Shown: piece after piece, positions 22,401 to 34,929 of the stretch
Layout: each line of letters starts with the position of its first letter
How positions within the stretch are numbered: position 1 is the first letter of the stretch
Assembly (NCBI GenBank): GCA_001655205.1
Contig: LPNZ01007654.1
Span: forward strand, 1-64,000
DNA: 64,000 nucleotides
Source: Lenisia limosa
Taxonomy: Eukaryota > Breviatea
Direction: 5' to 3'
Program-made: the position numbers and the translations under genes
Notes under the pieces: generated by a model
What the model was told of the DNA's origin: nothing
Seen by the model: the letters and a program-made list of their open reading frames with translations, nothing else
Databases searched by the model: none

Positions 22401-25176
22401 CAGTGAGGCTTTCAAGCCCTGCCAAAGCCCCTGCGTCGATTGCTGAAGAGTCCAACGCCGATATCATTCCTACAACGTAACAATCGTTACCCGACCAGTA
22501 AAATGGATTCTTAAACGTAGCTTTGGCCAGCAGGAAACCCGTACCTGCCAGGCCTCGGAGGAAAGGTGACAGATGGATGACGCTGTCTTCAACCTCCTCT
22601 AGTCGGCCATTGAATAGCCGGTTGCTGGGCGTGTGAAAAATAAGGGGGAAGGTAGCTGGAAACAATTCTTGTTACTATTTTTAAAGAAGCTTTATCATCA
22701 TTATGTTCAAAGGGTTTCGATAACAAGTGCCAACCTGAGTGCGAAAAGCGCCTGTAGATCGGATTGGAGTCTGGCTTCTCCCTAAAAAGTCAGAACCGAA
22801 AATATAGCCCCTTAGAACCCGCCATCTCACCTTCAGGATATAACCCTTAGAACCCGCCTCACCTTCAAGATATAGCCCCTTAGAACCCGCCTCACCTTCA
22901 AGATATAACCCTTAGAACCCGCCATCTCACCTTCAGAACCAGTGTAGCTGGGGACAATTTGCCGTATCCTCTGACCGCGACAGCCACGTGAGTTCGGTCC
23001 GAAGATTCACTGTATGTGTGCAGCTGGTACATAATCGTATCGTATACCTAATAGTTAGCATAACGTGCGATAAAGGGTCTATAATATTACAGTGTTCCTG
23101 TCATACTTCCATATTCTTTTTGTTGTCCTTCCCTCCTGCAACAAGGGTGTCTACATGCATCAATGTGCAACGATTTGTTCCCCAAGCAAAAAAAGCCAAC
23201 CTGAAAGATGTACCATGAAGGCGTCTGTGGCTTCCAGTGCAGTATTTCGTAACTTCTGGTTCTTATGGGTTGAAAGTCTGTACTGTTACACCAGCAACAA
23301 CTAAACATACGAGATCAATTCTTTGGACAGTTCAGTTGCCTTGGAACAAAGTAATTCGGCAAAAGCGTCACTATGATTGGCAATCAGATTTAGCAGCGCA
23401 ATGGGAGCAGAGTAGCGACTCAAATTTGACGTGGCTATGTTGTGAGTTGCGAAATGACACCCCACATGGAAGGCCAGTGACCATGGCTTTGAAGTAAACC
23501 TTCAGTGTATTCGACTCCTTCAATTCTAAACCGTCAGCAATGTCCAAAGTTGTTTCAATNNNNNNNNNNNNNNNNNNNNNNNNNNNNNNNNNNNNNNNNN
23601 NNNNNNNNNNNNNNNNNNNNNNNNNNNNNNNNNNNNGTGAAACACGCCTCTAAAATGTGCAGATCAGTGTCGCGGGTGGGGTCTTCCATTTCCTTCTCCA
23701 GCATCAGAACCAAACGCCGCATCAGCTGAAACGGTTAATGTTGGTACAACAAGCATACATAGTGTATAATATGAAACCTAAAACCATAAACTATCTACTA
23801 TAATATGATATGTATACATGTATTACTATGAGCATAAGACTTGATAGACAAATCAAATTATTTTTATCTAATAGTTTTACATATATATATCTGAAGAATA
23901 TTCCTTTTGATAATATCTTACAATTTTAGCAATTTATAATTCATCTCTTGGTATATGGGCATATGAGTCTGATTTTGTTTTATATTATTGAGTAAACGTA
24001 TCCTTCAACTACCACACCCAACCAACTCTCGGAGCTAGAGTGTCCGCAAAAGAGTCCGGAAAAGTAGCGACGATGGTGGCCATAGCGCTCAATGCCATTC
24101 CCCGCACGGTGCTTCCTAAAGTGGCTCGGTTCGAGAGACCTTCCATTCTAATTGCCTGTTAGGTTCTCGTGTCGATAGATTGGGGCTTGAGTTTGCAATG
24201 TAAATTTGCTAACTCGTTGTGAACCGCGAAATGCTTTAGTAAATAGCACAATACCATAAATACATAAAGACCCGATCGTAAGCTAACCGTTTGTACATGT
24301 CCGGAACTTTAAGTTCGTCAGCGTTGGCTTTTGACTGGCAAATCTCAAGACTCTGTCATCCAAAAATTAATTCAAAAATGAAACAACAACACGTTTCTCT
24401 TTTGAAAAAAGTTTTCTACTTGCACCAAATATACCCTCATCAATAGCTCCACGAACCCATACCTTGATGACCACTGAGATCATTGCGGACAGAGCAGGCT
24501 TGGATTCCTCTTGAAATGTCAACAGGTTCAGCTCGTTCTAGGCCATCAGTACAAATACAATATTTCAAAAGTATAAAGGTTTTATCTAGACGAAGCCGTC
24601 CACACTTTCACATTTTTAATGATATGATATTAATTAGAATAAATGGGGAAGGTAAACAATTCCCTTATACCCCACCCACAAATATGACAGCACATTGGGA
24701 GGAACTGAGTTTTTTGTGTGTATCAAGGAAGTCACAGAGAATCTTACAAATCTCTGTTCGCCCCTGTTGATGTAAGATTTTAAAAACAAATTGGGTGAGA
24801 GCTCATATTATTTATAGTAATGAAAGAAAGAAAGCAGAGTAATTATGTATCAGAATGTAACTGATAGAAGAATCACCTTGGCATTCACTTTGTCTGATAT
24901 CACATTTTTGAGAATAACAAACACTCCCTTCTGGGCATTAAGAAGCAAACTAAGAACAGCATCTAAATGATGAATTGGTTGCTTTTGCTTATGTAAAATT
25001 CATTATACATGGTATAGGGGGAGTAGCCCACCAAGATTCTCAGTGCAGGAGTTGACTTCTGCCCCCAGAGTGCTGACGTTTTCAATGAAAACAATGCCAT
25101 CATTAGCCGATGCCACGACGTCAACAATCCTGTCTAAGGACTGTTGCACCCTGGACAGTGCGAGTGTGGTCGACAT
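1..25176 (-). CDS. PRKDC: DNA-PKcs homologue (DNA-dependent protein kinase catalytic subunit), 3' partial
   Basis: Giant PIKK that is recruited by Ku to DNA ends in non-homologous end joining (family knowledge). The ATG at 25174-25176 opens MSTTLALSRVQQSL, followed by a segment like the human N-terminus (SLLLNAQKGVFVILKN). Exons read leftwards give segments in human order: IIVKLSEYFKPYAKLW (near 9.75 kb), LHYLARDVLNVLFYEW (near 9.54 kb), NVNRSNFTLIEKALQTWGK (near 9.33 kb), VDSGWAPRPTLTPLF (near 6.5 kb), RYREGELPDIQIPNHD (near 5.0 kb) and YPSAIVYDLLAAANES (near 0.2 kb). These resemble human residues from roughly 2180 to 3500+. Dozens of short introns break the frame, and nine N gaps hide intron and possibly exon sequence. 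The PIKK kinase domain must lie left of position 1. Exon boundaries were read by eye and some are uncertain; the family assignment is firm. Confidence 0.92.
233..328. other. Assembly gap
   Basis: N run preceded by G12. On the gene strand the C tract plus ACAG forms the acceptor of the exon that continues into YPSAIVYDLLAAANES. Confidence 0.99.
4500..4645. repeat. AT-rich palindromic simple repeat
   Basis: Runs of ATATACATGTATATATA and relatives in a DNA-PKcs intron; self-complementary over most of its length. Confidence 0.7.
4700..5400 (-). other. DNA-PKcs conserved segment between autophosphorylation cluster and FAT
   Basis: A charged helix (MRRKEEYQKRRTEDRAHR) is followed, across a gap, by RYREGELPDIQIPNHDVL and FSTDVANPVFSAILK, then by IIKHKRDLTKATLDNETHAF. 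This is the strongest by-eye match to human DNA-PKcs, where the equivalent reads YRHGDLPDIQI. The exon containing RYREG begins directly after a C tract plus AG that borders the N gap at 5020-5228. Confidence 0.9.
5020..5228. other. Assembly gap
   Basis: Preceded by a run of at least 11 G; the acceptor of the RYREGELP exon of DNA-PKcs abuts it. Confidence 0.99.
5772..5955. repeat. 46-bp tandem repeat reiterating a 3' splice site
   Basis: Four copies of a unit containing GATTCCTAAACAATAAAGG (one copy is 6 bp shorter). On the gene strand each unit contains CTTTATTGTTTAG|GAATC, the acceptor in front of the exon that continues CAACGCAAGAAGC. Confidence 0.85.
6081..6150. repeat. Short tandem repeat in DNA-PKcs intron
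   Basis: Three degenerate copies of a unit built on TTATGTTTCCCAGAT followed by TTATTTCAGATC. Confidence 0.7.
6160..6590 (-). other. S/T-Q rich autophosphorylation cluster (ABCDE-like) of DNA-PKcs
   Basis: Three adjacent exons carry the counterpart of the human Thr2609 cluster. The first ends with FTPTQ (the T-Q codons are at 6470-6475). The second (6300-6386) reads QSQYSFASQYTQDVNEDD. The third begins at 6268 with EMKFQMTQTMEDSSD and continues to GGMSQ. This gives six S/T-Q dipeptides in about 60 residues. The flanking VDSGWAPRPTLTPLF aligns with the human segment just before Thr2609. In vertebrates these sites are phosphorylated by DNA-PK and ATM to control end access. Confidence 0.8.
7428..7532. 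repeat. Purine-rich degenerate tandem repeat
   Basis: Repeated GGATTGAAAAGATTAAGAG units. On the gene strand it is a pyrimidine-rich stretch just downstream of an exon ending in TCAAACGAACAG. Confidence 0.75.
7971..8035. other. Assembly gap
   Basis: Preceded by a G13 run in a DNA-PKcs intron. Confidence 0.99.
8530..8628 (+). mobile_element. MITE-like hairpin element, copy A (TTCACTTCGG subfamily)
   Basis: About 98 bp in a DNA-PKcs intron. The ends GTGCTTCACTTCGGTTCG and CCGAACCAAAGTGAAGCCC form an inverted repeat flanked by TA. The core TCGATAAATCCTCGAAAACT is shared with copy D. Confidence 0.75.
8635..8688. repeat. 25-bp duplication containing a 5' splice site
   Basis: CTGAATCCCCCTCACCCAAGGCAGC occurs twice. 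On the gene strand each copy is GCTGCCTTGG|GTGAGGGG, so the donor is present twice. Confidence 0.8.
8827..8871. other. Assembly gap
   Basis: Lies 18 bp after a G10 tract in a DNA-PKcs intron. Confidence 0.99.
9002..9117. repeat. 37-bp tandem repeat containing a 3' splice site
   Basis: Three copies of AAACCCAGGACAACAGAGCA plus ACTCTGCAATTAGGGTTC. On the gene strand each includes CTAATTGCAG/CTAATTGCACAG, the acceptor before the exon that reads ALLSWVYNQTANAHPCRI. Confidence 0.85.
9995..10080. repeat. 30-bp tandem repeat next to MITE copy B
   Basis: Three near-identical copies of ATAGCAACATGGAGGCAAGC plus CAAACACCAG, ending 9 bp before the hairpin element. Confidence 0.9.
10089..10188 (+). mobile_element. 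MITE-like hairpin element, copy B (TTCCCTACGG subfamily)
   Basis: Ends TAGGGCTTCCCTATGGTCC and GGACCGTAGGGAAGCCCTA. The core shares TCTCGATAAATC and ATCGATATTTTAACGGTC with the other copies. It directly abuts a 30-bp tandem repeat (9995-10080). Confidence 0.8.
10642..10748. other. Assembly gap
   Basis: Preceded by a run of about 12 G in a DNA-PKcs intron. Confidence 0.99.
11290..11770 (-). other. DNA-PKcs NUC194-like segment
   Basis: Successive exons read SNEKLVKSINAACLNQVR, then DYRAAAFAAGAAIAVTTQ and KASVFEK, then FLGGFLILFSRLLVHTQL. Order and spacing match the NUC194 region of vertebrate DNA-PKcs (around human residues 1960-2050), including the counterpart of the RRLYHCAAYNCAISVI stretch. 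Seen by eye, without an alignment. Confidence 0.65.
12573..12636. other. Assembly gap
   Basis: Preceded by a run of 10 G; on the gene strand C10 then AG is the acceptor before CTGCCATTACGTCCG. Confidence 0.99.
12965..13640. other. Long AT-rich intron inside DNA-PKcs
   Basis: About 0.65 kb with A/T homopolymers and stop codons in all frames, between an exon reading IDALDDFLNVFRNCVAS (near 12.9 kb) and one reading TPTQLSKLDEALKK (near 13.7 kb). It is much longer than neighbouring introns. I see no gene in it. Confidence 0.5.
14021..14208. other. Assembly gap
   Basis: No flanking homopolymer; within DNA-PKcs. Confidence 0.99.
14483..14552. repeat. 26-bp tandem repeat in intron
   Basis: About three copies of AATGAAGAGCATATCACTTG, just past a G10 tract (a C tract on the gene strand). 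Confidence 0.8.
14994..15091 (+). mobile_element. MITE-like hairpin element, copy C (TTCACTTCGG subfamily)
   Basis: Ends TAGGGTTTCACTTCGGCTC and CGAACCTAAGTAAAACCCTA with core CCGAAAACTATCGGTATTTT. Flanked by TA on both sides. Confidence 0.78.
15103..15162. repeat. 30-bp duplication containing a 5' splice site
   Basis: CCCCCACCTCAGCAACCCTG plus CCGCATGGCT occurs twice. On the gene strand each copy reads GGGTTGCTGAG|GTGGGGG. It lies 12 bp from MITE copy C. Confidence 0.85.
16364..16484. other. Assembly gap
   Basis: No flanking homopolymer; 26 bp from MITE copy D. Confidence 0.99.
16511..16609 (+). mobile_element. MITE-like hairpin element, copy D (TTCACTTCGG subfamily)
   Basis: The cleanest copy: AGGGCTTCACTTCGGTTC ... 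GAACCGAAGTGAAGCCCT, with near-perfect terminal inverted repeats of about 30 bp and an asymmetric AT-rich core. Its left flank is CA rather than TA. Confidence 0.85.
17027..17102. repeat. 39-bp duplication in intron
   Basis: Two copies of GTGCATGAGAGAAAGTCGTT plus ATACTGGAGTGGTAAGAGC, upstream of an acceptor on the gene strand. Confidence 0.8.
18236..18299. repeat. ~30-bp duplication near a 3' splice site
   Basis: Two copies of CAATCCAAACAGTGACATTA plus GAAGACAGAA. On the gene strand they lie just upstream of TTGACTCTTGCAG, the likely acceptor. Confidence 0.75.
18563..18613. repeat. 26-bp duplication
   Basis: GATCTATATATGATCAGATC followed by TTAAG occurs twice; partly palindromic. Confidence 0.8.
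18795..18856. repeat. ~31-bp duplication containing a 5' splice site
   Basis: TTCACCCCACCCACCAATAC plus TATGCAACAG occurs twice with few changes. The gene strand has GCATTTTATTG|GTGAGT and GCATAGTATTG|GTGGGT. Confidence 0.8.
19194..19268. repeat. 32-bp tandem repeat containing a 5' splice site
   Basis: Two full copies and a partial one of ACAACACCTCCCACTCCTCA plus GCAAGAACGTCC. The gene strand has GAAGAGTGGGAG|GTGTTG in each copy. Confidence 0.85.
19475..19605. repeat. ATATCATATGATAT-type palindromic simple repeat
   Basis: Dense alternation of ATCATATGATATATCATATA and TATCTATATCTATA motifs, in an intron. Confidence 0.8.
20033..20132 (-). mobile_element. MITE-like hairpin element, copy E (TTCCCTACGG subfamily), inverted core
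   Basis: Ends TAGGGTTTCCCTACGGTCC and GGTCCGTAGGGAATCCCTA. The core (ACCGGTTAAGTATCGACACT then TATCGAGGATTTATCGAGAC) is the reverse complement of the core in copies A-D, so it lies in the opposite orientation. Confidence 0.8.
20320..20401. repeat. 41-bp duplication containing a donor-like site
   Basis: AAGATGACACCCCTATCTTC plus AAGAAAGCCGAATCCAATTC occurs twice. One copy keeps CTTGAGG|GTAGGG on the gene strand; in the other the GT is mutated to AT. Confidence 0.8.
21640..21712. mobile_element. Decayed relic of the hairpin element
   Basis: Retains ATCCTCGATAAAAATATTG and CCGGAGGGAAACCTTACA, recognisable as core plus one end of the CCCTACGG subfamily. The other end is eroded. Confidence 0.5.
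22802..22936. repeat. Four-copy repeat, each with a 5' splice site
   Basis: 31-36 bp units of ATATAGCCCCTTAGAACCC plus GCCTCACCTTCAAG. On the gene strand every unit shows TGAAG|GTGAG. The outermost is the donor of the exon ending CTACACTGGTTCTGAAG. Confidence 0.88.
23560..23636. other. Assembly gap
   Basis: No flanking homopolymer; within DNA-PKcs. Confidence 0.99.
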
Positions 25177-25425
25177 GACGCGACCTCAAAATGGGAACAA
25201 CTTCCCCTATCTGTTGACCAGTATCTTAATAACCAATCAAGATATTCCAGTTTTGTTCTCTTATTATACTATATTATACTATTAACAGTATTTCTACGCT
25301 AAGAGGCGAGAAAAGGGAAAAACTGGGCCAGCAAGCAAGACCAACAAAAAGGAATTTGGAACCCCAGTACCCGGGTCATATAAAAAAAAATTCGATGGTT
25401 AAAATTTCAACGAGGATCATTCAAA
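25177..25425. promoter_or_regulatory. Divergent promoter region between DNA-PKcs and NDPK-ankyrin genes
   Basis: Only 249 bp separate the two start codons, which face away from each other, so both promoters and 5' UTRs must lie here or overlap. The region is AT-rich near the middle (around 25260-25285 and 25380-25390). No defined motif is claimed. Confidence 0.5.
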
Positions 25426-27766
25426 ATGGGTTGTAACGCATCTAAGAAAAAAGAAAACAGGTAAGAACGACGAGACGAAACCTTTATGTTTCAGAAACGG
25501 AGCCGCTGTCCAAAGAGGCCCTGGGGAAGGAATCGAGGGTTTGTTTACTTATAGCTTTTTACTTATCCTTTTCAGAGGATGCAAACCAGGAAAGAACCCT
25601 TGTGATCATCAAACCAGATGCTGTCGCCGCTGGTTTGAGGCTCTCTTGGCCTCTGAATGCCTATTCTTTAACCCCTTTTATGTCATTCACCACTTAGGAC
25701 ACACTGATGCAATCCTCCAAAGAATCGAAGAGGAGGGCCTTGAGATTATCGAGAAGAAAAGTGCCACTGTTTGAGGGGCTGTAGCCGCTTAATTGGGGGA
25801 GGGGGGTCAATTTATTTTGATATAGTGGAGGGTAGCGCATGATTGAGTTCAAATCATTGGGATTATTTTTGGNNNNNNNNNNNNNNNNNNNNNNNNNNNN
25901 NNNNNNNNNNNNNNNNNNNNNNNNNNNNNNNNNNNNNNNNNNNNNNNNNNNNNNNNNNNNNNNNNNNNNNNNNNNNNNNNNNNNNNAAAGCCTTTCTTCA
26001 ACGATCTTTGCGAATTCATGACCAGGTAAGGATGGGTGATAGCCAAAGGGATATCTGACCAGGAAATGATGCATCTGCTGATGAACTAACAATCTTAAAG
26101 TGCGTATTGTTTTTCTTTATGTACCAGTCAACCTCCGGATCTTTATGATCCTACTTTCAATAGAGACTTTACTGCAAAAGGCATCTTGTTGTAGCTTAAC
26201 CAATGCCTCTTCCTCACCTTGTAGTGGCGAGTCAACAGCCGTTGTAGTGCAGGGAGAAAACTCGATCCAAAGATGGCGTGACCTCATGGGTCCCACCAAC
26301 AGCATCACTGCCAAGGATCAACACCCTAAGACGTAGGAAACCTTCGTTTATATCATGGCGGATTCATCGAGATCGACTTCTGGAATTATTTTGACAACTC
26401 CAGTATTCGTGCCCTTTATGGTCTTGACGGATCCAAAAACGCGGCTCATGGCTCGGATAGCAAGGCCTCTGCTGAGAGGGAAATCGGCTTTTTCTTCGGC
26501 TTCAATGCGGGTTGGCGGAATCAAAGGCTACATGTATTTGGTAGATGTTGACAATATTTCACAATTGGGGGGTGCTTGGAGGTGGGGTATTAATTGTCGC
26601 AGTATTCAGCCCTTTTCACCCCTGCAGAGCCCGCAGAGCCCGTCATTGACGAGCAACCGACCTCCATCTCCGCCGCCGCGGCCCAAGGCAACCTTGAACT
26701 CGTCAAGACCTTCTTGGAGGTATCTCATCGCAATCTGAAGAGTTAATTCATGTTTTAGGCTGAAGAAAACCGTACTTCGACCAAGCTTGGCAACAGTCTG
26801 TGTCTTGCAGCCCGATCTGGTCATGCTGACGTCATCGCCGCTCTCTTTGAACACGGTGAGATTGGTTAACTTGATTACATCATCTATTGCAATACCATAC
26901 CAATAATTGTAATTTGTACATGCTTTTTTTTTGTTTTTGTTTTTTCATGTTTTTTTTTTGCTTACTCGCTGCAGACTTCGACATCAATACCAAGGCCTTC
27001 AAGGGCATGACCGCTCTGCACGAAGCAGCTAAAGCCAACCACCTTGATGTTGTCAAGGCCCTCATTGCAAAGGGTTTGCAGGGAGCATCTTGGATACGCT
27101 TTAACCCCCCAGGAGTTGACGCCTCTCTGACCAACGCCAAGCAAGAGACGGCTCTGCACTTGGCGGCTCGTGCTGACGCTTCCGACGTTGTGTCCGCCCT
27201 CTTGGAGGCTGGCGTCGACAAAGAAGCCAAGAACGTTGTATGCAGGAGCGGGGGCTCTGTCTTTCCTTGACATTTGTTCATCATCATTACACCCCCCACC
27301 CTACCTGATTTAGTTTCAGATTTTGGTTATACATATATTATTATGAACAAGAGGAAATATATCCATTAGAAATCAAGGGAAACAAATAAAGACATAAGGA
27401 TACCCTAAATAAATTACTATACGTGATTATTACATTTACGCCATCGGAATTTCCTTCGTTTTACCCCCCCCCCCCCNNNNNNNNNNNNNNNNNNNNNNNN
27501 NNNNNNNNNNNNNNNNNNNNNNNNNNNNNNNNNNNNNNNNNNNNNNNNNNNNNNNNNNNNNNNNNNNNNNNNNNNNNNNNNNNNNNNNNNNNNNNNNNNN
27601 NNNNNNNNNNNNNNNNNNNNNNNNNNNNNNNNNNNNNNNNNNNNNNNNNNNNNNNNNNNNNNNNNNNNNNNNNNNNNNNNNNNNNNNNNNNNNNNNNNNN
27701 NNNNNNNNNNNNNNNNNNNNNNNNNNCTGTCAAGAAGTTGTCAAGAAGCAGAAGACAACCAGTTAA
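25426..27766 (+). CDS. Nucleoside diphosphate kinase fused to ankyrin repeats, with N-terminal acylation motif
   Basis: Exon 1 (25426-25460) encodes MGCNASKKKEN, a classic Gly2 myristoylation plus Cys3 palmitoylation context. Following exons give ERTLVIIKPDAVAAG, then TDAILQRIEEEGLEIIEKK, then (after the gap at 25873-25986) KPFFNDLCEFMTSGE, VVVQGENSIQRWRDLMGPTN and IRALYGLDGSKNAAHGSDS. The last contains the catalytic His in the NxxHGSDS signature, and EREIGFFF follows. The NDPK fold is therefore essentially complete apart from about 20 residues under the gap. At least four ankyrin repeats follow: AAAAQGNLELVKTFLE, LCLAARSGHADVIAALFEH, TALHEAAKANHLDVVKALI and TALHLAARADASDVVSALLE. The 3' end is obscured by the gap at 27477-27726; a stop near 27764-27766 is the likeliest. 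NDPK transfers gamma-phosphate between nucleotides. The lipid signal implies membrane attachment (inference). Confidence 0.85.
25873..25986. other. Assembly gap
   Basis: Hides about 20 residues in the middle of the NDPK domain. Confidence 0.99.
27477..27726. other. Assembly gap
   Basis: Preceded by C13; hides the end of the ankyrin region. Confidence 0.99.
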
Positions 27767-27779
27767 TTAATTATTATTG

Positions 27780-28269
27780 ATTGATAGAATTTGTTAGGTA
27801 GTTGTTAAGTGGCAATAAGGTTTGTGGTGAAGATAGTTCTACCTTTAAGCTTACCCCCTCCACCATCTAGTCGTCAGTTGCAATAATATTGAATATTAAC
27901 ATTAATTATGCAGAAAACAGCCTCTTACCATCTTCGGCACCTTCCCTCCTTCAACTCTTCTTTGACCCAGCCAACAAGCCTTGAGTTAGGGGAACTGTAA
28001 GCTGCGAGCACTGCTGGTAGTACTCCATCTTACTGCGCTGATTTTTTGTGAATGTAACCGGTTATATGGAGGGAGAACACCACTGAACAACACACGCTTT
28101 CTATTCAACATGTTCCGAGACAATATTCTAGAATGTTATCTGAATTGAAACCAAGTATCAGCCCTTTAGTGCGGAATTCTTCACGTATGTGAACTAATTA
28201 TATTGTTAATAGATTCCCTAAACCTTCCAATCTGCAGCACCCTTATCAGAAAGGAAGTTGCGTGGAGGC
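27780..28269 (+). other. Spacer / 5' region upstream of AHCY-like gene
   Basis: No confident exon. A short open stretch at about 27908-28005 (starting MQKTASYHLRHL and ending at a GTAAGC donor-like site) could be an upstream coding or UTR exon of the AHCY-like gene, but its reading phase does not join cleanly to the next exon. Confidence 0.3.
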
Positions 28270-32463
<4,194 letters not shown>

Positions 32464-32779
32464 CAAAGCCATCTCAATACTATTTTTTTTTTTGTTTCTC
32501 TGATTTATTTGAATACATTTCGTCTTCTACGTGCCAATGTACCAATGTACCAGGTGCTAAATCTGTGTCCATCTTTCTGTGACACAAAGGCAACTCAAAA
32601 GCAAAATTGGTGTAATTGGTTCCCGTGGCCCGGGCTACCCTTCAGGTAGACAAAAAGTAACACGGGCCGGATTAACCCAGAGCTGCTGGGAAGAAATTGT
32701 CGCAAAATGAACTGAATTTGTAACTGATCTTTGTGATCCGGGTAAAAAAAGCAAAAAAAAAATTGAATCATGCTTTAAT

Positions 32780-32810
<31 letters not shown>

Positions 32811-32891
32811 TTATACACATATATGCATTTTTATAAAGAGAGATAACTCACTTTTTTTTTTGTTGAACGAATTCTTGACTAACATCTCACG
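32464..32891. other. Intergenic region between AHCY-like and EB1 genes
   Basis: Contains a (TA)n tract at about 32779-32805, poly-T/A runs and probable UTR. No coding signal recognised; the GC-richer stretch at 32590-32710 does not read as a known protein. Confidence 0.45.
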
Positions 32892-34247
32892 ATGAACTGT
32901 GCTTTCGGGTAAGTTTGATGCTGCTATAGTCATAAAAGCTAACTTTTTTCAAAAATGTTACTCTTTAGTATTCACGAAGGAGCTTTCCATGTTGGGCGAA
33001 CTGAGCTCTTAAACTTTGTCAATGAACTTTTACAGACCAACTACACCAAGGTAGTCTCTCTCTTGAAATTCAACATTTTTCATAACGATCAGGTTGAACA
33101 GTTTGCCAGTGGAGCCCCCCATTGTGCCATCCTTGATGCAGTTTTCCCAGGTATGGAGTAATTATGAGCCGCATGGAAGCACTAGGCTGATTAGTTCCGT
33201 TCTTCCCCATCGCCCTACCAAATACTGTTACGTTGGCAGCAGTCTATATGAATCCACTTTGTTCACCTTATAGGAGTTTGTTATACTATATAATGGAGCT
33301 TTCAAGTAAAATAGGGATGTTTCCTTACTTAGATGTGCTTTCTGAAAGGACATACTTTGATATCCCCACTTTTCGCCTCCTTTTGCAATCTTTCTTTTTT
33401 GGAAGTTCCTTTGCCAAAACACGATTTATACTCTCATCCATCCCAAACAGGCAAAGTACCCCTTCAGAAAGTGAAGTTTGACGCCAAGCACCCTTATGAA
33501 TTTGAGAAGAACTTCAAGGTTCTCCAGGCTGCCTTCGACAAGCTCAACATTTCAAAAGTATTCATCAAATATGTCCTTCCATTATGGACTGGATCTATGA
33601 TATACGAGAATCAAGTTACGTTTCTTTTTGGCTATATTTCTTGTGATCTGGTTGATTTTGACCACACAGCATATTCCTATCGATCTCCTCATGAAGGGCA
33701 AATACCAAGACAACCTTGAATTCTTGCAGTATGCGAGGCTGCCGTCGTATTTTATTCGTTCATATTTTGACTATTCTTGGTCAAAGCTTTCAGACTGAAA
33801 TCTTTTTCAGCGGATATGAATAGTTTTTAAGTTTACCCCTTTTTCATTTGATGCTTCCTTGCAAAAACACATTGGTGTTGCCAGTCTTATTGCCTAGATG
33901 GATGGTGCGCTTCTACAAGATGCATGCCGCCGAGAACCCCGAGTACGACCCCATTGCTCGCCGCTCTGGTGCCAAAACTGGCTTCGAAGTAGGCTATCTT
34001 GACGTATCTGATTAACATGATAATTAATGACCGTCCTCCCTCTGTGTTTTGTTGGAAGTGTTTTGCCATAATGCTTCCTCTTTTGGCCAACATTGAAGAA
34101 CTCCACAGCCACCAAAACTGACCCCCTCTCCTCAGCCCACCACCAAGTCGAGCCCCAAAGCTACAGCCCCCGCCAAAGCCCCGGCTAAGGTGACACCACC
34201 CACCAAGGCCCCCACTGGTTAGTTCTCCAAAAACTCCATTGTTTTCT

Positions 34248-34278
<31 letters not shown>

Positions 34279-34929
34279 TTTTTTTTTTGTTTTTTTTTAA
34301 AAAATAACAATGATTTACACAACTGCTGACTAAGTAGCGCGTAAGGCAGCCACGCGTTCCAGCGCCTCTCCCAAAACTTCAACAAAAGGTATGGCCTGTC
34401 GCTCTGATAGTTGCTTCTCTGATGACAGGGCTCTTCAGCTTCATGGCGTTTAACGGTACAGAAGTTCAAGACCTGAAGGCACGAGTTGCAGAGCTTGAGG
34501 AGGCCTACGAGGCTTCCAAATCTGAAGCCGAATTCTATCTTGGAAAGGTTGGCCAAGCTGAGTTTGGGCTGCCTTTCACGTTATGGCCTCATTGGTGCTG
34601 ATTGAAATAGTGTCGTGACGTTGAGATTCTCTGCCAAACCCACGAGAACCCTGAGAACACCATCATCAAGAGCATTCTGGAAATCCTCTACAAGGTTTGC
34701 CATATTGCAGATATTTGGGCTTACCCATCTATCATTCTATTTTTTTATACTATTAAACTTTATTTTTATTTACCCGTTTGTTTGGAGTTTCAGATTATTC
34801 GGTTCGTTTTACCCCCCAGCATCTTATAATATGAGTATTCCTTCAGAATAAGTAGCTTCGTTCACCCGCCAGGTTGATGATGACGGTGAATTTGTCGCAG
34901 TTGAAGAGGACGGCATGACTGCCGAGTAA
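32892..34929 (+). CDS. EB1: EB1 / MAPRE family microtubule plus-end tracking protein
   Basis: Binds growing microtubule ends through an N-terminal calponin-homology domain and recruits partners through a C-terminal EBH coiled coil. Exon 1 is only 17 nt (32892-32908, MNCAFG). Next come GRTELLNFVNELLQTNYTKV, EQFASGAPHCAILDAVFPG, KVPLQKVKFDAKHPYEFEK, IPIDLLMKGKYQDNLEFLQ and RFYKMHAAENPEYDPIARR, matching the whole EB1 CH domain. A Pro/Lys/Ala/Thr linker follows (about 34130-34390). The EBH region is QDLKARVAELEEAYEASKSE, then CRDVEILCQTHENPENTIIK and SILEILYKV. The protein ends EEDGMTAE, so the C-terminal EEY/F tail that binds CAP-Gly domains in animal EB1 is not evident. Confidence 0.92.

Larger units (their letters stand above)
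13640..25176 (-). other. DNA-PKcs N-terminal HEAT-repeat region (exons and introns)
   Basis: The minus-strand exons here encode amphipathic helical segments typical of HEAT solenoids. Examples are MALSAMATIVATFPDSFADT near 24.1 kb, VQFIQLIIEDLREHQ near 18.45 kb, ENAVSCVLDVVERLSSAT near 15.53 kb and TPTQLSKLDEALKKFSLST near 13.7 kb. In DNA-PKcs this part forms the ring that cradles DNA and Ku. Sequence divergence is high, so the assignment rests mainly on continuity with the recognisable ends. Confidence 0.7.
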
